A stretch of 64,000 nucleotides of DNA from Bacteroidota bacterium (GTDB taxonomy: Bacteria > Bacteroidota > Ignavibacteria > UBA10030 > UBA8401), in NCBI GenBank assembly GCA_030679145.1, contig JAUXTU010000036.1, positions 22,480-86,479 of the forward strand. The letters are read 5' to 3'. Below the pieces are notes generated by a model. The model searched no databases. It had not been told where the DNA came from and saw only the letters and a program-made list of their open reading frames with translations. Below are positions 43,121 through 52,695 of this stretch, piece by piece. Position 1 is the first letter of the stretch. Every line of letters begins with the position of its first letter. The position numbers and the translations under genes were made by a program.

Positions 43121-45904
43121 TTATTCATTAGCGAACAATCCTGAAGTATATGTATCGTATAGTTTAAATAAAAATTCAATTCGTTTTGGTTCTGTTGCAA
43201 AAGAAGCGTCTCGATAACATTTATCAACGGCTTTGTCTAATAACTGATGCGCTTTTAATAGCTCGTTTGGCATTAATAAAGGATTATAAATATCTGCCAG
43301 AGAACTTCCACTGTCAATATGTTTCTGTCTAATATCTAACACGGATTGGGCATCACTTTCTACAGCAGCTTTCTGCTTTTTAGAAATTCCATCGGGCCAT
43401 GGGAAATTATTGTAAACCACTTCATTACTATATCTGTAATCACTCTTTATTCTTCCACATACATATCTAACCCAAGTCATGTGCATTTCAGACATCATTA
43501 TTCCGAAATGAAATAACGAAGCATTGGAAATTACGCTTGTTGAATTATTTGCAATGTGACTTTTTGGAAAAAATCCAAGCGGAATATATTTCCTGTTTTC
43601 AGAAGAATGAAGTGGTATTAGAATGTAATCGGAATTTGGTTGTCTTATTTCTCCAAATAAATATGGTGTAGCAGCTAATTTTTTTGTTGCTTCTCTATCA
43701 CTATCTGTTCGGTGTTTCTTTACTGCCTGCACACGTTTATAAATTGCGGTTAAATCTTTTAATTCTTTTGGTGAAATTCCGACTAACCATAAGCACCATC
43801 TTTTTTTACCGTTAAGATATTCATGAGCGCTTAATAAAGGCTTAATCCATTTTTTTGCTTCCGGTTCTTCTTTTAATAATTCCTTTTTTTCTTCATCTGA
43901 AAGTAATAAATGTCCACCATCATTTGGCATACTGCCAAATGATATTTCTGCTACATTACAAATTGGAGTTCTTCTTTTTAAGATAGTAGTGTCATTTCCT
44001 TGAACCAAGTAAGGATTAATATTTTTTACTTTGATTTTTATAGGTTCTGCTGTAATGTCGGTGTATTCAAAGACAAATTTTTCTTTCAGATTCTCTTTGC
44101 CAAAACCAATAACAACACAATGAACTGCCGCAACACCTTCTGCCTCGTTATGCCACCTAAATGTTTGGTGAGCAAATTGAATTTTCAATTTATAGGTTCT
44201 AAATAAGTAATTCCATAAAATCCCCGGTTGCTCGCCCTGGGCAATACTATTTGTGCTTACTAAAGCAGCTCGCGTTGTAGGATTTGCTTTCATGTATTCC
44301 GCAGCTTTGTAATACCAGCAAGCTACATAGTCTAAAACGCCTGCACCGTTAACTTCCACTAATATTTTATCAACATCTTTTTTTTGATCTGGTGATTGAT
44401 GTTGTTTTCCAACAAAGGGAGGATTCCCAAGTATATATTTAAAGGATGAAGTTACATTGCCTTGTCCTTTAATAAATTTCTTCTTTGCTTCCCAATTTTT
44501 GTGTAATGAATTACAGTTTTCAATTATCGCCGCTTCACTCAATGGAATAGTAGGAACGGGTTTGCCAAATTCACTTTCTAATCTCATATTCATTTGATGT
44601 TGCGTAAGCCACATTGCAACTTCTGCAATCATTGCCGATGTTGGATCAATTTCGTATCCGTAAAAATTGCCTAATGGAACATTACTTAATATGCTGGAAT
44701 CTGTAATGTATGTGCCTTTATATTTTTTCCTGATTATTTCTATATCCAACAATCTCAATTCGCGATACGTAACAACTAAAAAATTACCACATCCGCAGGT
44801 TGGGTCTAAAAAAGTTAATTCATTGAGTTTTTTTCTGAATTTTTCAAGCGCATTCATATTAGATTTTATAGAATCAAATTCTTCCTGCAATTTATCAAGA
44901 AACAAAGGTCTTACAACTCTTAGAATATTTCTTTCAGAAGTGTAATGAGCACCCAACGATCTTCTTTCTGTGTCGTTCATTACTGCCTGAAAGAGAGAGC
45001 CAAAAATTACAGGAGAAATATCTGACCAGTCATATGCGCAACAATCTAACAGGGCATCTCTTAATGCATTTGTAGTTGACGGAACTTTGATTAATCGGGT
45101 ATCAAATAAGTCGCCATTTACATAAGGGAATTTATTAAGATCTTTATTCGTTGCTTTACGATTTTTGTCTGCTGTATTTAATGTTTCAAATAATTTTAAA
45201 AAGTGATCGCCAAGCGTCTTGCCGGTTGTTTTTTCTCTAACATAGTTTTCAAATTGTTTTCTTCCAAAAATTCCTGTGTCATCTGCAAAGAGACAAAAAA
45301 GAATACGTGCCAATAGAACTGCAATGTCATTGGAGTTGTATCCTTTATGTTCAATAGCATCATAAACATTTGCAATTCGTCTTGCCGCCTCTTGGTTTAC
45401 TTTTTCTTCATCAGATTCTAAACGGTTTGCAAATTCAATAAGAAAGACAAACTCATCGAGTTTTGTTGCTAAGTCTTCTATCGCAACTTCGGTGCGAAAA
45501 ATTATTTTGACCTTATTAGATTTACTTACTTCGACCGCATATTTTTTTATGCGTTTAAAATTCATTAACAAAATAAACTGTGGTTGTTGATGAGGTAGAA
45601 GGTTTTCAATATATTCTTCAGCCTGAATTAATGTCTTGTCCCAGTGTTTCGGATTATCAAAATGAGCAGACTTAGATTCGATAATTAATTTACCCGACCA
45701 GAATAAATCTGCAAAACCTGTTCCTGTTTCATCTCTTTTTTGAATCGGCTTTTCAAATTGAGCAAAATTTTTTCTGTCTAATCCAAAAATCTGAAAGAAT
45801 TCGTTGGTAAAAGTTTGTGCTTCAGCACGTTCAGCAATTGTTCCACGCCAGCGCAATATAAATGCCTCAGCGTTTTCACGCATCTGTTTATCTATTATTG
45901 TCAT
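43121..45904 (-). CDS. MmeI-like (type IIL) restriction-methylation fusion enzyme
   Basis: 927 residues in the order expected for MmeI. An N-terminal nuclease shows D66-x9-E76-S-K78 (ADLFWSGKLIIESK), then a helical spacer, an adenine methyltransferase (FLDPTCGCGNFL SAM motif, then GNPPFVGKQ as NPPF motif IV), a target-recognition region and a C-terminal helical domain (YNPLLMPNELLKAHQLLDKAVDKCYRD). All key residues are present, so cutting and modification by one polypeptide are likely. No partner gene is adjacent. The DNA target cannot be read from sequence. Confidence 0.88.
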   Translation of the reverse strand: MTIIDKQMRENAEAFILRWRGTIAERAEAQTFTNEFFQIFGLDRKNFAQFEKPIQKRDETGTGFADLFWSGKLIIESKSAHFDNPKHWDKTLIQAEEYIENLLPHQQPQFILLMNFKRIKKYAVEVSKSNKVKIIFRTEVAIEDLATKLDEFVFLIEFANRLESDEEKVNQEAARRIANVYDAIEHKGYNSNDIAVLLARILFCLFADDTGIFGRKQFENYVREKTTGKTLGDHFLKLFETLNTADKNRKATNKDLNKFPYVNGDLFDTRLIKVPSTTNALRDALLDCCAYDWSDISPVIFGSLFQAVMNDTERRSLGAHYTSERNILRVVRPLFLDKLQEEFDSIKSNMNALEKFRKKLNELTFLDPTCGCGNFLVVTYRELRLLDIEIIRKKYKGTYITDSSILSNVPLGNFYGYEIDPTSAMIAEVAMWLTQHQMNMRLESEFGKPVPTIPLSEAAIIENCNSLHKNWEAKKKFIKGQGNVTSSFKYILGNPPFVGKQHQSPDQKKDVDKILVEVNGAGVLDYVACWYYKAAEYMKANPTTRAALVSTNSIAQGEQPGILWNYLFRTYKLKIQFAHQTFRWHNEAEGVAAVHCVVIGFGKENLKEKFVFEYTDITAEPIKIKVKNINPYLVQGNDTTILKRRTPICNVAEISFGSMPNDGGHLLLSDEEKKELLKEEPEAKKWIKPLLSAHEYLNGKKRWCLWLVGISPKELKDLTAIYKRVQAVKKHRTDSDREATKKLAATPYLFGEIRQPNSDYILIPLHSSENRKYIPLGFFPKSHIANNSTSVISNASLFHFGIMMSEMHMTWVRYVCGRIKSDYRYSNEVVYNNFPWPDGISKKQKAAVESDAQSVLDIRQKHIDSGSSLADIYNPLLMPNELLKAHQLLDKAVDKCYRDASFATEPKRIEFLFKLYDTYTSGLFANE

Positions 45905-45957
45905 TGTTTGATAGGTATCAAATTATTTTAAGTGTATCCAAGATATTTTATTAAAAA

Positions 45958-46344
45958 TCAAAGCTCTTTCTTAGCAGGATTTCTATACATCACCAGCGAA
46001 AACAACACTGCAAAAATAGCATAAACAATCGCCGCAATCCAAATCAACATTTGATTGTTTTGCAAAAGAACTTTGAGCAATGCAAGTGCGCCAATAACAA
46101 AATGTGTTACGTTTCCCGCAACAATCGGTCTACCGTAAATTCCGCCGAGAAGAGAATCTTTTGCAAGCCAATTGAGCATTGCAAAACCAAAATAGAGTGC
46201 GCCGAGCAGTTGCAGTATCACGGTAAGCGTTGTTGTTGTATGTGCATGAAGAAGCGTAGATATCTCTTGAGGGAAAAAGGAGAGAGCAATTCCTGTTACA
46301 CCAAGCACAATTGAAGCGGCGGTCATTAAAAGTTTTGTGTTCAT
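45958..46344 (-). CDS. Small four-helix membrane protein
   Basis: 128 residues with four hydrophobic segments (LMTAASIVLGVTGIALSFF, TVILQLLGALYFGFAML, VAGNVTHFVIGALALLKVLL, MLIWIAAIVYAIFAVLFSLVMY). No known functional motif was recognised. It is cytoplasmic-membrane located. The gene lies alone between the restriction enzyme and an antirepressor fragment. Confidence 0.7.
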   Translation of the reverse strand: MNTKLLMTAASIVLGVTGIALSFFPQEISTLLHAHTTTTLTVILQLLGALYFGFAMLNWLAKDSLLGGIYGRPIVAGNVTHFVIGALALLKVLLQNNQMLIWIAAIVYAIFAVLFSLVMYRNPAKKEL

Positions 46345-46363
46345 AACGCTTTCTTATATACTC

Positions 46364-46594
46364 TTATTTTACAGCAATCATTTTCAAAGCGTGACAGTTC
46401 GTCACGGTTTCATTCCCCTCCTTTTTTAAACGTTCCTTTAACTTACGCCAATAGGCTAAAGAGTCTATACTTTCGGTAAGAATCAAGATAATATCCGTGA
46501 TACTGAAGTACCATATTTCTTTTTCAGCATCCCACTGACTTCGTACCTTTTTTTCCTCAAAAAGTTTTATAGATGTCTCTTTACTCATTCCCAT
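46364..46594 (-). pseudogene. Truncated BRO/phage-antirepressor-type gene fragment
   Basis: The 76 residues match only the first part of the BRO-N/antirepressor family as I know it (SIKLFEEKKVRSQWDAEKEIWYFSITDIILILT...YWRKLKERLKKEGNETVTNCHALKM). A stop follows immediately after KMIAVK, where full proteins continue with a much longer body. So the gene is cut off, a probable remnant of a mobile or phage-derived gene next to the restriction enzyme. Confidence 0.72.
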
Positions 46595-46629
46595 AGATAT
46601 TTCCTCATCAATTTTAAAAAATGTGCTTT

Positions 46630-47118
46630 TTATCTTATCTCTTCAAACTCGCCGGCGGATTTATTTTTGCGGACGTTATTCCACATAAAATATCGTCCGT
46701 TCATGGAAATATAAATTCCTTTCGGTAGAGTCTGCACAAATGCAAGCGCGCTTCCGAGGTTAAACAATCCATCAGAGCTTCCGAATTTGTACGGAACCAT
46801 CGCGCCGGTCAGCACAATTGTTTTATCATTTATTTTTCCCGCAAGATAGCGCGCAGTTTCTACCATCGTATCGGTTCCGTGTGTAACAACGATCTTATCT
46901 TCCTGCGTTGCAATGCAGTTGTCGGAAATTATTTTGCGGTCGGCATCGGTCATATCAAGGCTGTCGATCATCATGAGCGTTGCAATGTGCGCATCAATAC
47001 GAGAGCGGCCAAGAGAGAGCATTTCGCTGAGATGCGTCTCTTTGAAGAAGAGTTTTCCGTTCAATTCGTTGTATTCTTTATCGAACGTTCCGCCGGTAAC
47101 GAAGATTTTTATTGGCAT
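46630..47118 (-). CDS. Short asparaginase-domain protein
   Basis: 162 residues that match only the N-terminal domain of type I/II L-asparaginase: VTGGTFDKEYNE (nucleophile Thr in TGGT), VVTHGTDTMVETARYLA and VLTGAMVPYKFGSSDGLFNLGSALA. The C-terminal domain is absent. Similar half-size proteins exist in other bacteria, so this is likely a genuine gene rather than a truncation. Cytoplasmic; whether it hydrolyses asparagine is unclear. Confidence 0.8.
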   Translation of the reverse strand: MPIKIFVTGGTFDKEYNELNGKLFFKETHLSEMLSLGRSRIDAHIATLMMIDSLDMTDADRKIISDNCIATQEDKIVVTHGTDTMVETARYLAGKINDKTIVLTGAMVPYKFGSSDGLFNLGSALAFVQTLPKGIYISMNGRYFMWNNVRKNKSAGEFEEIR

Positions 47119-47230
47119 AATGGAAAATATTTTTTACCGCAAAGTCGCAAAAACGCGAAGAATTATTGGGGTAATGTAATCCGAGTTTGGTAGAATATCA
47201 ACGGCGGAGAATGTTTCATTTGCTTAGCAC

Positions 47231-47259
47231 ATCCCCGAAATCTTTGAGATTTCGGGGAT
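47231..47259. repeat. Perfect hairpin ATCCCCGAAATCT-TTG-AGATTTCGGGGAT
   Basis: A 13-bp perfect stem with a 3-base loop downstream of the AP2-like gene. No long T-run, so it is either a terminator of modest strength or a dispersed palindrome. Confidence 0.65.
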
Positions 47260-47277
47260 ATTAATGATAACGATGTA

Positions 47278-47718
47278 TTACAAACTCATCTCTCGCAATC
47301 CTTTTTTGCGGGCTACGGCGGCGAGTTTGTATGCAAGCTGTTTTCCATATTTGGAAATGGAAAACTTTCTGCTTTTGTGGACTCCTTTTGCGGGACTCCA
47401 ATACGCCTGATAAAATAGATGCGTGTAACTTTTATTGTTCCTCACGCTTTTTTGTCGTACCAGCGAAATACCGACTCCTTCTTCCAGATTATTTTTCTTT
47501 GGAAGATTGACAATCTCTTTTCGATTGAGTTTGGGGATTTTTTTGAGGACAAGATCACGGAATTTTTTTGCTTTTTGAAGCGCTTTGTTTTTTCCGCCGT
47601 ACATTGAGTCGCTAAATAATTCAAGCACATTTCCTTTTGTGCGACGAATACGGACTTCCCAGCCGCGAGTACTATTATTCTCTCTTCGCAAAATGTATCG
47701 ATTACTCTTGGCGATCAT
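47278..47718 (-). CDS. Tandem AP2/ERF-like DNA-binding protein
   Basis: I start at the ATG at 47718 because ATAGGAGGAACT lies directly in front. The 146-residue product has two copies of a strand-strand-strand-helix pattern. The first is YILRRENNSTRGWEVRIRRTKGNVLELFSDSMYGGKNKALQKAKKFRD; the second is VRNNKSYTHLFYQAYWSPAKGVHKSRKFSISKYGKQLAYKLAAVARKKG. Both resemble the AP2 fold known from plant factors, phage integrases and homing endonucleases. Very basic; no nuclease motif was seen. Probably binds DNA; the function is unknown. Confidence 0.6.
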   Translation of the reverse strand: MIAKSNRYILRRENNSTRGWEVRIRRTKGNVLELFSDSMYGGKNKALQKAKKFRDLVLKKIPKLNRKEIVNLPKKNNLEEGVGISLVRQKSVRNNKSYTHLFYQAYWSPAKGVHKSRKFSISKYGKQLAYKLAAVARKKGLREMSL

Positions 47719-47797
47719 AGTTCCTCCTATGATGAATTGATCCAATGTAATTTATTGCCGGTGCAATTTCAAATAGTAAAAAAATACCGTTCTATTA

Positions 47798-48190
47798 CTA
47801 TTTGTTCTGTTGTTCCAGTAATACGCGAATTGCTTTCATCTCAGTTTCAAGTCTGTCCATCTGTTCGTTATGGCGCGTCCACACTTCGCTTCGTTTAACG
47901 GACTGCCGTTCACCCATTTGCGCTGCGCGGACGACCTTGTCCATAAAATATCCAAAAAACCACACACCAATGAATCCGAGCGGAACAATTACGATGAGCA
48001 ATGACCGTAACCGCGGTATACCAAAAAAGATCTGCAATTTATCGCTTGCGGTAATGATGAGCAGCGTGAAATTGAGAATGACAAGGAACGATTGTCCGAG
48101 ATCGAACCGGTATTTTTGAGCGAAAAATATTTCGCGCCATCGCGCAAGACGAACGCGGATGCCGTGTTGATCGTTGTTGATTTGTTTCAT
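47798..48190 (-). CDS. Small two-helix membrane protein with C-terminal coiled coil
   Basis: 130 residues: a basic N-terminal part (RVRLARWREIFFAQKYRFDLGQ), two transmembrane helices (FLVILNFTLLIITA and LLIVIVPLGFIGVWFFGYFM), then a charged heptad-like helix (EVWTRHNEQMDRLETEMKAIRVLLEQQ). AAAGGAGATTC supports the start. No recognised family. Divergent from the large T9SS protein gene. Confidence 0.7.
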   Translation of the reverse strand: MKQINNDQHGIRVRLARWREIFFAQKYRFDLGQSFLVILNFTLLIITASDKLQIFFGIPRLRSLLIVIVPLGFIGVWFFGYFMDKVVRAAQMGERQSVKRSEVWTRHNEQMDRLETEMKAIRVLLEQQNK

Positions 48191-48421
48191 CGTGAATCTC
48201 CTTTAAGTTGAATTTCCATTTTTTTCATCAAACGAAAAGAATTTATTTCATTTTACTTTTTTTTCAGAGCCTGCGATTAAAAATGGTAATTTGCCAAACA
48301 GGATTCAACTTTATATTTCATACCAATTTGTCCGATTCCGGTGTGTTTTAGAGCAATTGCACGTTGCTTGCATTGATTGCTCGTAGTATATTCCCTTACC
48401 TTAAAATAAGACGGAGTGGTC

Positions 48422-51400
48422 ATGATTCGATTCTTTACTGTATTATTTTTCTTTTTCCTTATTCCTTCTCTCAGTTTTAGTCAAAAAATTCCAAAAGACT
48501 CAACAGCAAAAAAAATGAGTGCCATTGCATTTACAGTAAATGCACCTGGTGCAACCAGTGCATTTGATGATCCAGATACAGATCCGGATGAAAGCATGGA
48601 TGGCATTTGTGCGGATGAAAACGGTAACTGCACAATTACTGCGGCAGTAGGAGAAGCAACCAATATAGGAGTACCCGTTACGATTACATTCTCATCTTCT
48701 ATGACAATTGGGCTTAAGTATGGCATTCTGTTTTTGAGTGGATCGAAAATTCTTGGTGAAGACCATGATGTAAAAATACAATTCAGCACGCCGGAGTTAT
48801 TTGAATTTGAAGACAACAACGAAGTGAAAAATATCACCATTGAAAATGGCGGCATGACACTGCACAACAATAATACCGTTACAGGATGCACATTTATCGG
48901 ATCACCAGAATTAACTATTGTTGGCAGTAACAATATTATCGGCGGTCTTAATTCAGTGGATCGAAATGTTTTTAGAAGCGGTACTATGGGAATTATTATT
49001 GCAATGGATGAAACAATGTCCGGTGGGTTTAATCAGATACTCGGAAATTATATTGGTGTTGATGCCACCGGCGCGGTAGCGAACGGCAACATGATTGGGA
49101 TTGTGGTTCAGGGTGAAAGCGGACAGGGTGAAAATATTATTGACGGCAACGTCATATCGGGAAGTACCACTCACGGAATTTTGATTTCATCATCCGACAA
49201 GAATATTATTCGAAACAATAAGATCGGAACAGATGCAACCGGCTTCTTTGCGTTAGGGAATAAAAACAATGGCATTCATTTCTATAATTCTCAGCAAAAT
49301 CTTATTGAAAAAAATGTTATCGCGGGAAACGGCTGGAGCGGCATTTCATTCAACGGTTCTTCGGAAACTGCAGGAGAATCTTCTTTTAATACAGTTAAAT
49401 TTAATTTTATCGGGGTGAACAAAGATACGCTTCCAATTCCAAACCAGAAACATGGCATTGAAATCATCGGAAAAAGTAATAACAACATCATCGGTTCCAC
49501 GCTGGCAACCGATAGTGATACGAACGTGATTGCCCACAACACAATGTATGGAATCATCACTATCCCCGACACCTTATTAGGTCCGGATTTTCCTCACAAT
49601 AATATTTTCCGTCGCAACAGAATGTACGGCAACAGCGATCCGGGAATTTTAGTGAATTCGAAAACGCAGGAAGATATTACACGTCCGGTGATCGATAGTA
49701 TTCAATTAAATCTTCTTCAAGAATTGATCGTTCATGGTTCGGCAAAACCAAAATCGATTGTTGATGTTTACATGGCATCGTCTTCTGATCCGAACAAGTA
49801 CGGTGAGGGAAGGGATTGGCTTGGAAAAGGAATAACGAACGACAGTGGTCGGTTTGCAGTCAATATCGGTTCGCCGCAATTGAATTGCGATCTGATCACT
49901 GCACTTCAAACGGATGAACAGAAAAATACTTCAGGGAATGCGAAGAATGTAGGAATTGCGCCCCTGATCACATCGCTTACTCAGCATTGTGAACCCCCCT
50001 TATTTGGGGGAATTGCATATGCGAATAATAAATATACTATCCATATCAACTGGAAAAATTTGCCGAAAACAGGAGTGGTGGAATTTAATCTGAACGGAAA
50101 TGTAAAACCGGGCATCATTAATGGAGATATTGCTGACGTTGAATACAATATGAATCAAACAGTAGTTGGGACGAACACATTATCTTGGAAATTGACCACC
50201 TGTGAAAATCGTTTTGCAAGCGGATTAAATAGTTATCAATTCTGCGGAACTCCAGTTCCTGGATGGCTTGATCCGGTTACTGCAATGTGCAGCAGCGGTC
50301 ATTTTAAATACACTCACGAAGAGACATTTCCCGATGTTCCGGGAATAGCAGCAGGTTTGGGAATTCCACCATCGATGGCTTTTGTCGGAGGACTGATCTT
50401 ATCGTTTGCGGATGCTCCGACGTTCACAACAACATTGAACATTCCCGGAGAGTCAACACCGATAGATGCAAATACGTCGTTCAAAATTGGAGAGTATAGC
50501 ACCAGTTTATCCATCTCCGGAACTGCTTCTACAACATTTGCAAACTGCGACAACATTGATCTGACCGGTACTGTTACAATGACCGCTGGCGTATCAAAAG
50601 ATTTTACGTATGGTTTTAATTTTGGCACAATTCCAAGTCCACCAATCCCCGGAATTCAACAATTAGTAGATGTTGCCAATGCCATTTCGCATTCACTCCG
50701 TGTAGGTGCAACTCTATCCGGAGAGATCAGCGGAACAGCAACGCTTGCCGAAGGAATTGAAATTACCGGCGGCAGCGGCGGAGCTACGCTTGCACTTTCT
50801 CCGTTCTTAGATGTTGCAACATTTCACGCGCGTGGAACAGGACAGGTTAAATTTAGTTTTGCAGTTCCATCGTTTTCAGTGACCAGTGTTGATGCATCTG
50901 TTACCGTTACTATTTCAGAATCTATTTCCGGACTTTCAAGATCGTGGTCATTTCCTACCGGTGGAGGGCGCGTACAAGGAGAAGAGGGACAAATTGGTGT
51001 TGAAAATATTTTACGAACGACCATACCGTACAAAGCATTTTCAGGAAAAAGTATTGGTACGGATACAACACTTGAACATGCAATTGCTTGGAATGCAAAA
51101 CCTGCATTCGCCGTGGGACCGAACAATACAAAAGCATTTGCATGGGTTTCGTATCGGATAAGTGGTGCAAATAAAGTGAGCGACATCGCCATAAAATTTT
51201 TTAACGGCATAGAATGGAGTTCAGTCATTGCTGTAACGAACGATGACAATGTGGATAGAAACCCTGCAATTGTTTTTGATAATAGCGGAAATATCGTTGT
51301 GAGTTGGGAACGCAATACATCAGCACAGGCAATACCGGATTCATTACAATATTCTTTTGCCGCCATGAAGAATTTTAATATTATGTATTCCGTTCGTATG

Positions 51401-52513
51401 TCCATCACCGGTTCACAGATCGGTTCGGGAATATTGGGAAATGCTGATACGTATGATGCATCGCCAAAACTTGCAAAAGGAAAAGATGGAAACATCATGC
51501 TTGCATGGCAAGTTGGCAACGGAGAAAATCTTTTTGGTACCGATGCCGCTCCTATGCAATTGGTCGTTGCACATCAATGGAACGGTTCGCAATGGAGCTC
51601 ATTCGATACTATTCCTGCAGCGCAATCGAAAATGTTCCAATGGGATTTTGCCGTGCATGACGGACAGAATGCAATACTTGCATTGGGAAAGGATACGCAA
51701 GACGATCTTTCTACAGGAAACGATTGGGAGATATTTACGATCAAAAAAACAAATGGTGCATGGAGTTCGATTCAACAATTAACAACGAATGCGATAATGG
51801 AATACGGCGTAAACGCTGCATTCACTTACGATGGTATTCCGATTATTACATGGATGCGTGACACATCTATCTTAGGCAGTTATGGCGCTGTTTCTGCATC
51901 TCAAGAGATTTGGATTCCGAATGCCGGAATGGGATTTTTCAACAATTCCTTCGCAGTCGGAAAAGATACAATGGTATTGATCTGGAACGAGGGAACATGC
52001 GCGGTGATATCAATGTCATCCGTGACTCAGCGGAAGTGGAGTGTTCCGAAGTTTGCGCACTTTACTACGGATATACAACGCTCACTGACCGCACAATTTG
52101 CAACGAACGGATCGCTTCATATTGGATATCAGCAATCGCCGTACAACACGCTGCCAAATCAATTTTCCGATTCCGGTTCATTGCAATTGATCTCGATCGA
52201 AAAAGTGTCTTCGCCGCTCGGCATCAATGCGCCGAAGAATCAATCTCCGAAGAATTTTGCATTGCTCGATGCATATCCAAATCCATTCAATGCGTCGGCG
52301 ACCATCAAGTTCATCCTTCCAAAACAAGCGTACAGTGTGTTGACCGTAACAAATATTTTAGGACGGGAAGTCGCGCGGTTAGTTGACGGTGTAACTGCAG
52401 AAGGAGAACATACTGTGGTATTCAACGCAGATCGATTGGCAAGCGGAGTATATTTCTACACACTGCGTTCAGGAAATATCATGCAGACGAAAAAAATAAT
52501 GTTGGTAAAATAA
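48422..52513 (+). CDS. Giant T9SS-secreted surface protein with parallel beta-helix
   Basis: About 1363 residues, starting at the ATG at 48422 (GGAG eight bases before). Signal peptide MIRFFTVLFFFFLIPSLSFS. Residues about 30-75 look like a CSLREA-type leader (DGICADENGNCTITAAVGEAT). About 90-450 is a right-handed beta-helix with N-rich ladders (NIIGGLN, NNKIGTDATG, NLIEKNVIAGNGWSGI). A middle beta-rich region and a sialidase-like propeller segment (KLAKGKDGNIMLAWQVGNG) follow, then a T9SS sorting domain (AYPNPFNASATIKFILP). A palindrome lies inside the coding region at 49994-50010. Probably adhesion or polysaccharide interaction; no catalytic site was seen. Confidence 0.83.
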   Translation: MIRFFTVLFFFFLIPSLSFSQKIPKDSTAKKMSAIAFTVNAPGATSAFDDPDTDPDESMDGICADENGNCTITAAVGEATNIGVPVTITFSSSMTIGLKYGILFLSGSKILGEDHDVKIQFSTPELFEFEDNNEVKNITIENGGMTLHNNNTVTGCTFIGSPELTIVGSNNIIGGLNSVDRNVFRSGTMGIIIAMDETMSGGFNQILGNYIGVDATGAVANGNMIGIVVQGESGQGENIIDGNVISGSTTHGILISSSDKNIIRNNKIGTDATGFFALGNKNNGIHFYNSQQNLIEKNVIAGNGWSGISFNGSSETAGESSFNTVKFNFIGVNKDTLPIPNQKHGIEIIGKSNNNIIGSTLATDSDTNVIAHNTMYGIITIPDTLLGPDFPHNNIFRRNRMYGNSDPGILVNSKTQEDITRPVIDSIQLNLLQELIVHGSAKPKSIVDVYMASSSDPNKYGEGRDWLGKGITNDSGRFAVNIGSPQLNCDLITALQTDEQKNTSGNAKNVGIAPLITSLTQHCEPPLFGGIAYANNKYTIHINWKNLPKTGVVEFNLNGNVKPGIINGDIADVEYNMNQTVVGTNTLSWKLTTCENRFASGLNSYQFCGTPVPGWLDPVTAMCSSGHFKYTHEETFPDVPGIAAGLGIPPSMAFVGGLILSFADAPTFTTTLNIPGESTPIDANTSFKIGEYSTSLSISGTASTTFANCDNIDLTGTVTMTAGVSKDFTYGFNFGTIPSPPIPGIQQLVDVANAISHSLRVGATLSGEISGTATLAEGIEITGGSGGATLALSPFLDVATFHARGTGQVKFSFAVPSFSVTSVDASVTVTISESISGLSRSWSFPTGGGRVQGEEGQIGVENILRTTIPYKAFSGKSIGTDTTLEHAIAWNAKPAFAVGPNNTKAFAWVSYRISGANKVSDIAIKFFNGIEWSSVIAVTNDDNVDRNPAIVFDNSGNIVVSWERNTSAQAIPDSLQYSFAAMKNFNIMYSVRMSITGSQIGSGILGNADTYDASPKLAKGKDGNIMLAWQVGNGENLFGTDAAPMQLVVAHQWNGSQWSSFDTIPAAQSKMFQWDFAVHDGQNAILALGKDTQDDLSTGNDWEIFTIKKTNGAWSSIQQLTTNAIMEYGVNAAFTYDGIPIITWMRDTSILGSYGAVSASQEIWIPNAGMGFFNNSFAVGKDTMVLIWNEGTCAVISMSSVTQRKWSVPKFAHFTTDIQRSLTAQFATNGSLHIGYQQSPYNTLPNQFSDSGSLQLISIEKVSSPLGINAPKNQSPKNFALLDAYPNPFNASATIKFILPKQAYSVLTVTNILGREVARLVDGVTAEGEHTVVFNADRLASGVYFYTLRSGNIMQTKKIMLVK

Positions 52514-52536
52514 TTCTACCATTTCTTAATAATACT

Positions 52537-52576
52537 AAAAAGTCCGATTTCAATTTTGGATTGTAACGGACTTTTT
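52537..52576 (+). terminator. Terminator of the giant surface protein gene
   Basis: AAAAAGTCCG N20 CGGACTTTTT stem-loop, 23 bases after the stop. Confidence 0.8.
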
Positions 52577-52615
52577 CTTTTTCACGATACTGTGCTCTGT
52601 AATACATCCAAATAA

Positions 52616-52644
52616 TTGACTCTCCTGTCCGATTTAACTATGTT
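52616..52644 (+). promoter_or_regulatory. Possible housekeeping-type promoter
   Basis: TTGACT, 17-base spacer, TATGTT, about 50 bases upstream of the next start codon. Weak evidence, based on the hexamers only. Confidence 0.3.
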
Positions 52645-52695
52645 CCTTCACATAGATATCATCTTTTTGCTCTCACTTCAAAATATGGAGCTCAA

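Noticed and set aside
50824-51519. 231-residue minus-strand ORF within the giant T9SS gene
   Set aside because: Antisense shadow of a long real gene; low-complexity composition and no ribosome site.
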